Shown here: piece after piece, positions 20,699 to 30,442 of the stretch | Numbering within the stretch: the stretch's first letter is position 1 | How the letters are laid out: every line of letters starts with the position of its first letter | Source of the DNA: Heloderma charlesbogerti | Lineage: Eukaryota > Chordata > Lepidosauria > Squamata > Helodermatidae | Direction: 5' to 3' | Assembly: GCA_026122225.1 (NCBI GenBank) | Contig: JANEZZ010003061.1 | Location: forward strand, 434,001-498,000 | DNA: 64,000 bases | The notes under the pieces: generated by a model | Databases searched by the model: none | What the model was told of the DNA's origin: nothing | What the model saw: the letters and a program-made list of their open reading frames with translations, nothing else | Translations under genes and position numbers: made by a program

Positions 20699-21098
20699 TA
20701 GGGTAGCCACCTTTGCATTGGCAAAAAAGTGGAAATGGATCACCAAAGAAGAGGACAAAAGAGGACATCCATTTGCATAACATTTGCGTATACACATTTA
20801 TATGTATAGGTGCAAATTTAGAAATATAATTTAAACAGAAACACGAGATATCACACCATAGTGGAGAAGACTGAGTAGGTGATCAGTGTGCCTGCTCAGT
20901 CTCCTGTCCAGGTGCTAACTGTTGATGGACCACTTCAAGGCCCCTCCCTGATCTCCCCCCTTATGGTTCATTGACCTTAGACCAGGCTTGGACTGGACAG
21001 TCCATCAAATAGAGGACATGTTCAAATAGAGGACTATCCTCTGCCAGCTCTCCCAAACAGAGGACTATCCTCTGTAAAGTAGGACACCTGGCCACCCA
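20699..21098 (+). mobile_element. Family G element, copy G2
   Basis: Begins TAGGGTAGCCACCTTTGC and ends ACACCTGGCCACCCA. Repeated GAGGACTATCCTCT-type blocks near the right end; central TCAGTCTCCTGTCCAGGTGC. Flanks CCTGTTGG and CTTTTGGG share five of eight bases, weak support for a hAT duplication. Confidence 0.55.
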
Positions 21099-21261
21099 CT
21101 TTTGGGCTCAATCCCTAGCATAGACATCACCCCGGTTTTGCCCTTTTGTGACACACATTTTCCCCAGGGCCTGCACAAATTCCCACTGCCCAACTGTGCT
21201 TGTAGTGTAGATTTCTGCTGATATTCAGTCAAGATCTGCATTTTTCTGCTATCTAAATCCA

Positions 21262-21404
21262 TTGTCTCTTGCCTACTCAGAAGTAAGCCCCACTGAGTTC
21301 AATGGGACTTGTCAAGAATGAGGGTAGTAGAAGCCATGATTGCAGATCGGGTCCAACAGTCCTTCACAGGACGTTTTCCCAGGTAAGTGTGTATAGGATT
21401 GCAG
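21262..21404. repeat. Short inverted repeat around TCAGAAGTAAGCCCCACTGA (family H)
   Basis: AGAAGTAAGCCCCACTGAG-TTCA-ATGGGACTTG has an inverted structure and runs toward GTGTATAGGATTGCAGTG. Similar pieces lie at 44150-44215, 44840-44890, 45090-45165 and 55930-56010, and 22540-22740. Confidence 0.5.
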
Positions 21405-22041
21405 TGTAAAAGTCACCATTCAAATTCTAATATTTTGCAGGATTTCTTTGAATATGTGCAAAGGTCTACCACTTCAACAAACCACTTCCATCCATTATGT
21501 TCCCAGCCTACCTTTTCTAGCTTTGGGGGTTGGCGGCTTTGGGGTGTGTTCCTCTGTTGTCCACCTGCCATTCTTCAGTTTGGCCATCTGCCCTCAATTA
21601 CATCCAAAAGCAGAAAAGATTGTTCCCTCAACCAGGCACAAACCCTGTGTTGAATACTTAATTCAACTCTCAAGAGATATGTGAAAGAGGAAGGAACCGT
21701 CACAGCTTCTGCAGAGTTTTCCATCAGTTGAGCAAGCCAAGCCTTGTAGTATCCATGTGAACTAGACAATCACCACTGTTTGCCTCTAGCATTCAGGCAG
21801 GCATCATGGTGTTTATGAGATAAACAGGAACAAACAAACAAATGCCTTTTATGTGATACAATTCCAATTCACTTCTTGTTCTGGGTTTTCTTATTTACTC
21901 AGGGGATGGATACTATGACTAGGTTAGTGTTATGACACATTTTTGGCAATAAACACACACACGCACACACTAGCACGCACACACTGCAGTCAGAAAGTGG
22001 ACTTTATATATAGCAGCATAAAATTCTCCAGGGATCCTATC
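21405..22041. other. No recognisable gene
   Basis: No supported gene. An interrupted AC-rich run occurs at 21953-21985. Confidence 0.4.
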
Positions 22042-22408
22042 TAGCATGGCCAATTATACATCTCCAAAGAAGAGGAAATGCATCACCAAAAAACAGTGGT
22101 CAAAAGAGGACATATACGCTCATAAAATTTGCACGTGCAAATTTATATGTAAAGATGCAAATTTAGAAATAATAATTCAAATAGAAATAAAATACTTCTC
22201 ACCATAGCGAGGAAGATTGTGACCAGGAGACCTGTCTGCCTGCTCAGTCTGCCATCCAGATGCTACCTATTGGGGGCAACTTCAAAGCCCATGCTGCTCT
22301 CCCTTCTTAGGGTTCTTTAAACTGGACTTGGACTGAACAGCCCTTCAAATAGAGGATAACTTTAAATAGAGGACTGTCCTCTTTAAAGTAGGACACATGG
22401 CCACCCTA
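22042..22408 (+). mobile_element. Family G element, copy G3
   Basis: Begins TAGCATGGCCAATTATAC and ends GGACACATGGCCACCCTA. Matches G2 across most of its length (AGAGGACATATACGC, CTGCTCAGTCTGCCATCCAG, ATAGAGGACTGTCCTCTTTA). Flanks ATCCTATC and AGCCTCTT share five of eight bases. Confidence 0.55.
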
Positions 22409-22850
22409 AGCCTCTTTCACAGACTTCAGTAATATATCAGAGCCATCACTTTTCTAATATGTTCCTGAATGTCCAACATTACATTTGCTATTTTAGGTGC
22501 CTCCTTAGCACAGGGGTGGGGAAACTTTGTCAGTCACAAGCCTCTGCATGTTTACTCCTAAGTAAGCAGGACTGTAACACTCAACTGCACTTTCAAATAG
22601 CATCCCAAATACAAAGCCCCTGCATGTGTACTCAGAAGTAAGGATGAGCAAGATCACAAGTAAGCAAGACAAGCCTCTGCATGTCTACTCAGACATAAGC
22701 AGGACAAGCCTCAGAAGTAAGCAGGACTGAATCATGCAGCAGCTTCCTAGCCAGGTTTTGCCCCCTGTCCCTGGCAGGGGAAAGTGCTGCTGATCAAAGA
22801 TAAGAGATTTTCCCTGCCAGGAAAGGGGAAATCCTGCAAAAGAAGCTGGA

Positions 22851-23431
22851 TGTCAGGGGTGTTTCTGAGCGCAGGGAGTGGGATAGCAGTTCAGATTCTG
22901 AAGAACCGCCAGACATGGGGGAGGTGTTTTTCCAGGCTAGTTCAGGCATGACTAGGCCAGCTTCTCAGGTTACAAATGTCCAGCTGGCTGAGGATGAGGG
23001 TCCCTCTTCTCACACACATACACACACACACCCCGTGATAGGCAGCGAACAGGATGAGGTGGGGTTTGGGGAGTCTGACCTAATAGACGCGAGATGCAGG
23101 CACAGAGCCAAGAGAGAGAAGGCAGAGCCGGAACTTAGACGGTCTGCCCGATTGGCCTTGCATGAAAAGTTGCACTTAGAGGCCTCACAAGAGAGAGGGA
23201 CCTCCCCACCGTGAGTTAGGCTAGTGAGACCACCTCCCTCTTCAAACGGCAGGCAACTCTCGTAACTTCTTTTTGAATCCCCTGAAGGCATTCCTTTGTA
23301 GACTGAGAGTCACTGAGAATTTGCATCTGTATGGCCCTGTGAAGTAATGGATTAAAAGCTGTAGACTGAAGCCTCTCGTCTGTGTTTGTTTTCAGCGTTG
23401 AAATAAAGTGGGGGCTGAAGGAATCCTGACA
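22851..23431 (+). mobile_element. Solo LTR carrying an open reading frame
   Basis: Ends TGTCAGG and CCTGACA form a perfect 7-bp TG...CA inverted terminal repeat; flanks CTGGA and CTTGA are a 5-bp duplication with one mismatch. AATAAA occurs at 23401-23406, about 25 bp from the right end. No internal retroelement genes follow, so one LTR remains after recombination. A frame is open from its left border to 23214. Ty3/gypsy-like is more likely than ERV, but this is inference. Confidence 0.7.
22852..23214 (+). pseudogene. Open frame in LTR, possible Pol C-terminal tail
   Basis: About 120 codons are open from the left edge of the LTR; the first ATG is at 22915. The sequence is acidic at first (SDSEEPPDMGEVF), has an (HT)4 repeat encoded by an expanded CA run, then a basic tail (RHRAKREK, ELRRSARLAL). 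It has no catalytic motif. Since the LTR begins in frame, it could be where the pol frame of a full element ran into its 3' LTR, as occurs in some retroelements. A host gene is unlikely because the whole frame lies between the LTR ends. Confidence 0.4.
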
Positions 23432-23709
23432 CTTGACGGGCTGGATGGGGAACCCCACAGGCCAGAGGTTCCCCATTCCTGCCTTAGCAAAGTAGCCTGA
23501 CATCTTCTCAGGCACGTGCCATCTCCTTTCCTAGGCCCATGCTTCTCCTCATCCTCTTTCTCTAGCCCTACAAGCAGCCTTCCCTTCTGTAGGATCTTAA
23601 CAGGACTCTTCAGCAGGCTATGAACAGCTCAGACAATAGCAACCAGAGATCCTTGGGATGAAATCACATAAGCCATCTCAGCCAACTGTCGCCAGAGAAC
23701 CTTCCTACC

Positions 23710-23858
23710 CAGTGGAGGCTGGTGGCTCCGATGTCAGTGGGGTGGTGAATCCACTCCGGGTTTCAGTCAAAACTCTAAAGGAGCTATCCAAGGTGCTTTG
23801 ATTGAAACCCGGAGCAGATTCACCATCCCACTGATGCCGGAGCCACCAGCCTCCACTG
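23710..23858. mobile_element. Family C hAT-like hairpin MITE, copy C2 (intact)
   Basis: Ends CAGTGGAGGCTGGTGGCTCC and GGAGCCACCAGCCTCCACTG are perfect 20-bp inverted repeats. TTCCTACC flanks both sides (23702-23709, 23859-23866). The whole 149 bp folds on itself. CAGTGG termini with an 8-bp duplication are typical of hAT. Confidence 0.9.
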
Positions 23859-23866
23859 TTCCTACC

Positions 23867-24564
23867 TGACCCTACTGTAACATAAAAGTAACTCAGCCAA
23901 TCACCATCAGAGGCTTCACCATCATGTCAGACCTGCTAGTGCATTACAGTGATATTTGTGGTTGATCCTTCAATTCTTTTTAATCAGGCAGGAATCTTTG
24001 ACATTGTACTTTAATTTTGTTTAGTTTGGGTGATAGCAAAGCAATCTGCCATAGATCAATTGTTCCATCCTTTTTTTCTTTTAAAAACCCCTTTGGGTTT
24101 GAAAGCGCATTAAAGACAGTTCTGAACCTTTCAAAACCTCCATGAAGTTAAGTGGTAATATTTGTCTTTCCCAGTATTTGTGTACTTGTTTCAGTGACAA
24201 ATCACCAATCAAAATTGAAGCAAGATGAATTATTCTCTCTCTATCTCATTCCCTCTCTGGCTGAAATTTATTGAGCAGATTAGAAGCAATCCATCAGAAG
24301 CTTTTCCAGACAACTCAGTGTCCCAGGACATGTAAATTTAGTGTCAGGCAATTTTGCACTACAACAATTAACTGTTGGATTAAGTATACTCTCCCATGTT
24401 TCTCTAGACTTGCCTGAAATAGACATAAATCAAGTTTCTAGTCCACAGTTTCCAGGAGTGGTAAGAAGCCACAACTCCAAACTGTCATGGACCTTTTTTC
24501 CATTTATGTGCAAGTTTATTATATGACCATCAGTTGGCTTAAGTAAACCTTTAAGTAAGCCAGT
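23867..24564. other. No recognisable feature
   Basis: AT-rich sequence without a supported gene or repeat. Confidence 0.4.
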
Positions 24565-24772
24565 CCTATAGACCAGTGGCAGAGCATATAGTTTGCATGT
24601 GGAAGGTTTGAGATCCAGTCCCTGGTATCTCCAGTTGGAAGATATCCATCACCAAGGCTGTGAAAGTGACCTCTGCTTGTGACCTCCGATAGCCACAGCC
24701 AATCAGAGAAGGCAATAGTGAGCTAGGTGGACCAATGAGCTGAGTAAGTCTGAGGCATCTTCATATGTTCAA
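24565..24772 (+). mobile_element. tRNA-Ala-like SINE
   Basis: ACCAGTGGCAGAGCATATAG (box A) and TTTGAGATCCAGTCCCTGG (box B) resemble a tRNA-Ala head with TTTGCATG anticodon-arm sequence between them. The body has AGCTAGGTGGACCAATGAGC and GGCATCTTCATATGTTC at the end. It is a decayed SINE, not a tRNA gene. Confidence 0.75.
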
Positions 24773-25899
24773 GATGGAGCTTTTCAACAATGCTCACGTG
24801 GAGACAGTTTGATTTACCTTCATTTTTAAAAGTGACATGTACAGATTATAGACTCCAGATAAAAGAAGATCAAAGGACATGGAAATTAACAGCACTTAAT
24901 GAGGCGGAGAAAGAAATTTCTGATTTTATTGGCTATGGCCTTACACAATTTAAGAAGCATTCTGTTTGATAACATATGTTTGCAGGTTAAGAGAGTACAC
25001 ACTCAAGGGGCAGTACACAATCTCCCAATAGGATATGAAGCCTACTATCACTGATTAAGGCAAGAACTGTAAAATACATTGAGTAGACAGTGGAATGAGT
25101 AGAAAGATTAAGGAAGGATGGGTAGGAAAGGCCTACGGGAAGAAGGGCAGAGGAGACAGACAGTGGCTGAGAGAAGGAAGAGCTCAGGTGAGGTGAAGGA
25201 GATCAGTAAATCCCCAACCCAGACAGGGAAGGGTGCACAACTTTTTCAGCCCTGAGGGCCACTTGTGATGCCAGTGTGGGGGGTCAGGGGCTGCATGCAT
25301 GTACACACACACGTACGTGCACACACACACACACACAAATGCACATACACACGTATACACATGTGCACGCTCACACGTAACAGCAATCGTGATATAGATC
25401 GCTCTTTCATCAGTGCTAGTAGCAGAAAAAGCAATCTGTATGAGGGTCTCTGAGTGGAGAGCAGAGGCCGGGGGGCAGGGGCGGGGGGGTCGGAATTCAG
25501 CAGCAGTGGGAGAGTCAGGCCACCCTTGGGGGGCAACAGTAAAGGAGCTGGGGACCACAGCTTGTATTAGACTAATGAAACAAATGTATTTAAAAAGTTC
25601 ACAAAAGGATATAGCTGCAGCTGGTTATATCATTTCAAAGTCTTCCTTGCTAGCTCAGCCAAGGGACCTTATGGGGTATTGTTGACTTTCATAGTGCCTA
25701 CAAAGGATGGTTCCAAAACAAAGTTCTACTACCCAATACTCTATATTTAATCTGTGTGTGTGTGTGTGTGCGCGCGCGCGCGTGCGTGTGTAGAATCACT
25801 CCCTCTTTAGCCATTTCCCAGCAACAGTAATCATAGTTTAAGAAAGAAATATTAACTCATCTTTTAAAAATGGGTAGGTTATGGTGTTACAAGAATACT
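24773..25899. other. No recognisable gene; microsatellites
   Basis: No gene recognised. 25305-25376 is an interrupted (AC)n/ACGT run; 25753-25792 is a 40-bp alternating purine-pyrimidine tract. Confidence 0.45.
25753..25792. repeat. (TG)n(CG)n alternating purine-pyrimidine tract
   Basis: About nine TG units are followed by six CG units and then TGCGTGTG. Such tracts readily adopt Z-DNA under supercoiling. Confidence 0.95.
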
Positions 25900-26100
25900 G
25901 TAGGCATGTTTTTATTAATTTGTGTTTTTTAATTTAATAAATGTATAGGCCACTTAACCATATCTCAAAGCAGTTTACAACATAAAAAATAAAATACAAA
26001 ACATCCACAGTTAAAACATTTAAAAACAGAAAATACAAAATATCTCAGTTAAAAACTTTTAAAATCAAAAGATTAACATCCATAGTTAAAACATTCCGGG
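25900..26100 (-). mobile_element. LINE/SINE 3'-tail fragment (probable)
   Basis: AATAAATGTATAGGCCACTT, CTCAAAGCAGTTTACAACAT and A-rich repeats resemble an inverted L2-type 3' tail. Confidence 0.4.
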
Positions 26101-26127
26101 AAACCCTGGGTGAAAAGGTACATCTTT

Positions 26128-26506
26128 GGGCATCTCTACACCAGCCTAAAATCCTGCATTTAGAACGGGGCGTTCTGCTTCCATTGTAAATACAGGATCA
26201 CAATGACTCTTTTTCATGTGCGTCCTTTCCCCCCACCCGCTTCCCCCTCCTTCTCCCTGTATTTGAGTCTTCTATTATCTTCCATTGATCTTGCTCCTCT
26301 TCTTGCTGCTTTAACTCTTTTCACGGAGGAAACTGAACTGGAACACAACAGGGTAATTTGATAGCTCATTATCTATTTAAAAATAGAACAAAGGGCATTT
26401 AGTGCAGGAGATGCCTTGAATGATCACGGCGTCGTGTAAAGAGCCCGCAAACGTCCGTGAAGGAGCCATCTCAATCGCACGATAAAAGCTCAGTGTGTAG
26501 GAGCCC
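26128..26506. mobile_element. Family B MITE, copy B4
   Basis: Begins GGGCATCTCTACACCAGCC and ends GCTCAGTGTGTAGGAGCCC, with TTT duplicated at 26125-26127 and 26507-26509. This subfamily (with B7 and B9) has TAATTTGATAGCTCATTATC and GCATTTAGTGCAGGAGATGC in its centre instead of the CTCF-like sequence. It preserves the site that is split in B9. Confidence 0.75.
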
Positions 26507-26514
26507 TTTAAGTG

Positions 26515-26960
26515 GTGCCTAAAACATGTCACAAAGCGGGGCTGCCGCAGAGAAATCCCACTTCCAGGTTGCCACAGGATGACAATGCATAAGTTGCAAG
26601 CAAGTCCTCCTCTGATTATCTTATCAGTTGTACAGGTTATCAAGGAAGGTGACCCCCCAGGTAATGGTGTTAAATTGTTCAGAGCTTTGTATGCCAGCAA
26701 CAAAACCTTGAACTTGGCTTGGTAGTTAGTAGGTAGCCAGCGCATTTGCTTCAACACTGGTGTAATATGTGCATGGCCAGGCGCCCCACTCAGCATCCCG
26801 GTCACCATGTCCTGCAACAGCTGCTCCTTCTGGATCAAGCGCAAGGGGAGCCCCACATAAAGTGCACTACAGTGATCCCAGCATGAGCTTTCCAATGCAT
26901 GGACTACAGGGCCAACATATCCCTGTCCAGGAAAGGGCATAGCTGGCATACCAATCAAAG
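26515..26960 (-). mobile_element. L2-like LINE relic, coding part
   Basis: On the minus strand a degraded frame reads [32 protein letters not shown] and YQAKFKVLLLAYKALN, the conserved block downstream of RT in L2-like elements. Followed by stops. Confidence 0.7.
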
Positions 26961-26966
26961 CTGGTA

Positions 26967-27035
26967 ATCATAGAATCATAGGGCTGGAAGGGGCCTACAA
27001 GACCATCGAGTCCAACCCTCTGCTCCATGAAGGAA
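26967..27035 (-). mobile_element. CR1 3'-end fragment
   Basis: ATCATAGAATCATAGGGCTGG and GGGGCCTACAAGACCATCGA are the inverted CR1 end seen at 14430-14488. Confidence 0.75.
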
Positions 27036-27039
27036 ACCT

Positions 27040-27108
27040 GATTCCCAGGCAGTCTCCCATCCAAGTACTAAGCAGGGCTGACCCTGCTTAGCTTCCGAGA
27101 TCATAGTC
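27040..27108 (-). mobile_element. 5S-rRNA-derived SINE fragment
   Basis: TCCCATCCAAGTACTAAGCA and GACCCTGCTTAGCTTCCGAGATCA-type sequence are the inverted 3' half of vertebrate 5S rRNA, including the internal promoter region. It is incomplete and next to other repeats, so not a 5S gene. Confidence 0.7.
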
Positions 27109-27283
27109 GCTCCTCGCCACAGAAGTCACTTGGGCCTCTAATGACAAAGATGAATCCAGGAACACCTCCAAACGTCATACTTGTTCTTTCTGTGAGAGTG
27201 AACTACCTAGAAAAGGCAAACTCCTGAATTCCCATACCTGGAAACTGCCCACCCACTGAGTCTCCATTTTGTCAGGATTCTCT

Positions 27284-27312
27284 ATCTGTGTGTGTGTGTG
27301 TGTGTGTGTGTT
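27284..27312. repeat. (TG)n microsatellite
   Basis: About 13 TG units. Confidence 0.95.
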
Positions 27313-27792
27313 TTGGTGTGTGTATCTTGCTATGGTTGATCCACATGATATAGCTGAGGGGACAGTGTTGTTCCATCCCCTTTCCACAAACCTGTTTGGT
27401 CATCATCAGAAACATCCTTCTCCTGACGTTTTGAAGTGGGTGCTTCTCAATACCTTGTTTACTGTGTGAACCTAAGGAGTGCTGCTGCTTTTGATGTAAT
27501 CTACCAATTAAATAGTTAATTGATGTGTTGAAAAAACCTCATTCCTCAAAGGAAGGAATTAAGCCCGAGAGCCAGCAGATCAGGCTAAAAGATTTGTGGT
27601 GCAGGACATGAAATGGCTCTGAAACCAGAAATGCATAGCAAGCAATAAAGAAAGGGGACACGTCATCCACTTTCCCAAGGATACGCAGACCAATGTTAAG
27701 GTAATTTATCCAGGATTCATCTGTCTTAATGGGGTGGATGACTCCCTAGCCACATGGATTAATGAAATTGCACACTACATTTTTAAAGTCCT

Positions 27793-28075
27793 TTGTTGTT
27801 GTTGTTCAGTCGTTCAGTCGTGTCCGACTCTTCGTGACCCCATGGACCATAGCACACCAGGCCTTCCTGTCCTGCGCTCTCTCCCGGAGTGTGCTCAAGT
27901 TCATATTCATTGCATCGGTGATGCTATCTAGCCATCTCATCCTCTGCCGTCCCCTTCTCCTTTTGCCTTCAGTCTTTCCCAGCATCAGGGTCTTTTCCAG
28001 AGAGTTTTCTCTTCGCATTAGGTGGCCAAAGCAAAAGATGCCACAGCAGTGTGCTCCACGTGTCGTCCTTATACT
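27793..28075 (-). mobile_element. BovB (RTE) LINE 3' fragment
   Basis: The minus strand encodes the BovB C-terminal sequence MRRENSLEKTLMLGKTEGKR, RQRMRWLDSITDAMNMNL and AWCAMVHGVTKSRTRLND, followed by the GAACAACAACAACAAAGG-like 3' end. It is severely 5'-truncated. Confidence 0.85.
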
Positions 28076-29329
28076 GCACATGAAAAATCACTGCTTTTCC
28101 AGTTAATGTAAGTATGTAAAATCTAAAATGCTGCTGGTTGTGTGCCTCTTCATAAACTTGCCTTACTGCATAACTTCACTGAAAACAGAATTAAACATTT
28201 TTAGGTGCCCTAGCCAATTTTACAAAGTAACTCTCCCCCAAGAGTTTATTATGTATGCAAATGTATGCTCTTGCCTTTTCCACAAAGCCCTGATTTTAAT
28301 TATTGTCAGAGAGACACCATTTCTTTACTAATGCATGTCCTGTTAATGAAGTCAGGTTGCTTTTGGCACGTAGAATATTGAGTGCTTCTAGGTATTAATG
28401 CGTTTGGCTAAGCAAGGACATTACATAATGGCAAAAATCTTTGCTGTCTGCTAGGAATACACTGAAGGGCTTTTATTGGTACTGCCATTGACAATATGGG
28501 TACACAGGCCATGTTTGTGCATGGTGAGAAATTAATTGCAAATGCAAATTGTAGTGTTGAGTATAAAAGCAAATGAAGGTTTCTAACTTAGCTCGCAGTC
28601 ATTGTTTTTTTTAATTTAGTTTATTTCCTAGCATGTTTCAGCTTTGCTTTTATTTCACATCAAAAATTAATATGTTACAAATGGTGGCTGTAGTCTTTGT
28701 GCAAATATTCCACAGACGTTTTTATAAACTCAGTTTTTAGAAACCACAAAAGTTTTATATAAACTGGTGGTTAGGACCGAGTTGTTCCAAAGAACTGTGC
28801 AATCAGTTTTATGCTCCCAAAGGGCCTTAAGATGTATGTTTCTCAAATAGCACTGCCTCATGCAACATGACAAACGACTTTTGAAAGTGAGGCGACTTGT
28901 GAAAACAGTTTGTGATATAGCAAGGGGGAGCAGCTGTTCAAAGAAACTGGACAGGTAGTAAGATTCCATGCACAGGTAGATACACAGCAATGTCAGAGAA
29001 ATCCAGAATGGATTCAAAGGAGTTTCAATTTCTATGAATCTGAGTTGTGGACTGTGCAGATTCCGCAGACTTGCAGACTGGTTTGTTTGTTTTTACTTTG
29101 GGGGGGGGGGATTTGCGCAAATGCACATTAGCACCAATGCACACTTGCACTGATGTGCATTAGTGCAAGTGCAAATTAGCACTAAGCACAATAGTGCAAG
29201 TGGAATGAAATTCTTGTATGTCCCTAAAAATAAATCTGATTCTAGCAATGAGCGGACAATGGAACAAAAGACAGCTGACAATCCGCAAAATACAGACAGA
29301 ATGGATTTAACCAAATCAGTGCATTGCTA
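28076..29329. other. No recognisable feature
   Basis: AT-rich. A G-run at 29100-29110 and a short GCACTAGTGCA-type repeat cluster (29110-29200, TTAGCAC/GTGCTAA variants) are the only structure seen. Confidence 0.4.
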
Positions 29330-29778
29330 GGGCTTCTCTACATGAGGCTAAAACCCTGCAACCTTCCCAGGGCTTCTGCTTCCGGATTCTTTGCGGGATT
29401 AAGCTCGGCTCCATAGCACATGCTTCCCCCTTTTTTTCTAGGGTTTCCTTTGTCTGCCAGTTCTATATGTTTCATTATAGATGGCGCTGCGATATAGTGG
29501 GATTATGGAAATACAGCAGCCATTGGATCGCAATTTAAATTTATTACCGTATTACCAGATGGCGCTGCGATATAGTGGGATTATGGAAATACAGCAGCCA
29601 TTGGATCACAATTTAAATTTATTACCGCATTTCCCTTGTTCTTAAAAAAGCTGAGATAAAGGTTAAAAAAGATGGGAGAGCCTCTGGAGGTTTACGACGT
29701 CATGTATGTAAAGGACCTGCAAACTTTGGTGAGCAACCAATCACGAGCGCATGATAAAAGCCTCGTGTAGAGAAGCCC
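29330..29778. mobile_element. Family B MITE, copy B5, with a tandem duplication
   Basis: Begins GGGCTTCTCTACATGAGGC and ends GCCTCGTGTAGAGAAGCCC, a 19-bp near-perfect inverted repeat; CTA duplicated at 29327-29329 and 29779-29781. The centre (AGATGGCGCTGCG) is tandemly doubled. Confidence 0.85.
29479..29634. repeat. 78-bp tandem duplication inside B5
   Basis: 29479-29556 and 29557-29634 differ at only a couple of positions (GATCG/GATCA and ACCGTA/ACCGCA), so the duplication is recent relative to the MITE. Confidence 0.9.
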
Positions 29779-30431
29779 CTAGTCTGGGCCAGTGAGAAGC
29801 AGGGAAACAAGCAGATTGCAATGGTGAAGAGGAGGAGCAACTCCAGGGGGCTCTTGTCAATGAGCCCCTGTTGGGATGTAGGCCCTTAGCAGGTGCCCAA
29901 CCTTACCTACCCTTGCTGTGGGTCCTGGTTCTAGGGCAGCCGCACCAACCTGGTGCCTTCCAGATGTGCTGAACTTCACTTGCCATCATTCCCATCAGCA
30001 TGGCCAAAGAATGTATACTGGAGGATCATCAGCGGCCTGAAGCACTAGAGAGAAAGAGTATGACGTGGGGTGGGGAAGAATCCACAATCAAGGTAACTAG
30101 TTTAGGGGCAATTACTCTAGTTGTATAATCCCAGAATCAGAGGCCTGGGACAACAGAGATTATTAGTGTCAGTCATGTTTCCAATGATAAGGAATTCTGG
30201 TGAAAATAGAATGGAGCAAAATGTATAACAATTCACAATGCAGTTAAAGAAGCCACTACAGGGAAAGCTGTAGTAACTGTACTTGTTGACTCCGTAAATA
30301 AAAACATGTCTGAACAACGGACACAATGAAAGCATGCTCTGAATGAGCATGATCCAAGAATGAGAAAATTACCAAGGACAACACCAAAAGCTTTGAAATG
30401 GACAGAAGGTTTTGTTGTGCTTGTTGCTAAG
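29779..30431. other. Family F fragment and unassigned DNA
   Basis: 29930-30040 contains ACCAACCTGGTGCCTTCCAG and TGCCATCATTCCCATCAGCA, a decayed F element. No gene in the remainder. Confidence 0.45.
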
Positions 30432-30442
30432 GTTGTTGTTGT

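Larger units (their letters stand above)
22511..23481. mobile_element. hAT-like element with perfect 8-bp duplication, hosting a solo LTR
   Basis: Ends CAGGGGTGGGGAAACTTTGT and AGAGGTTCCCCATTCCTG are inverted; CCTTAGCA flanks it on both sides (22503-22510 and 23482-23489). The interior contains AAGTAAGCAGGACAAGCC units (family H/X material) and, at 22851-23431, an LTR. Because the LTR lies wholly inside, it came later. Confidence 0.8.

Noticed and set aside
22915..23214. Host gene of 99 residues
   Set aside because: The frame begins and ends inside an LTR with defined termini and contains a translated microsatellite.
24565..24640. tRNA-Ala gene
   Set aside because: Box A and B are present but the cloverleaf is not complete, and the SINE body follows directly.
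25184..25558. Frames rich in Val-Cys or His-Thr
   Set aside because: Translations of (AC)n repeats.
27040..27108. 5S rRNA gene
   Set aside because: Only the 3' half matches, it is mutated and next to a CR1 fragment; a SINE fragment fits better.
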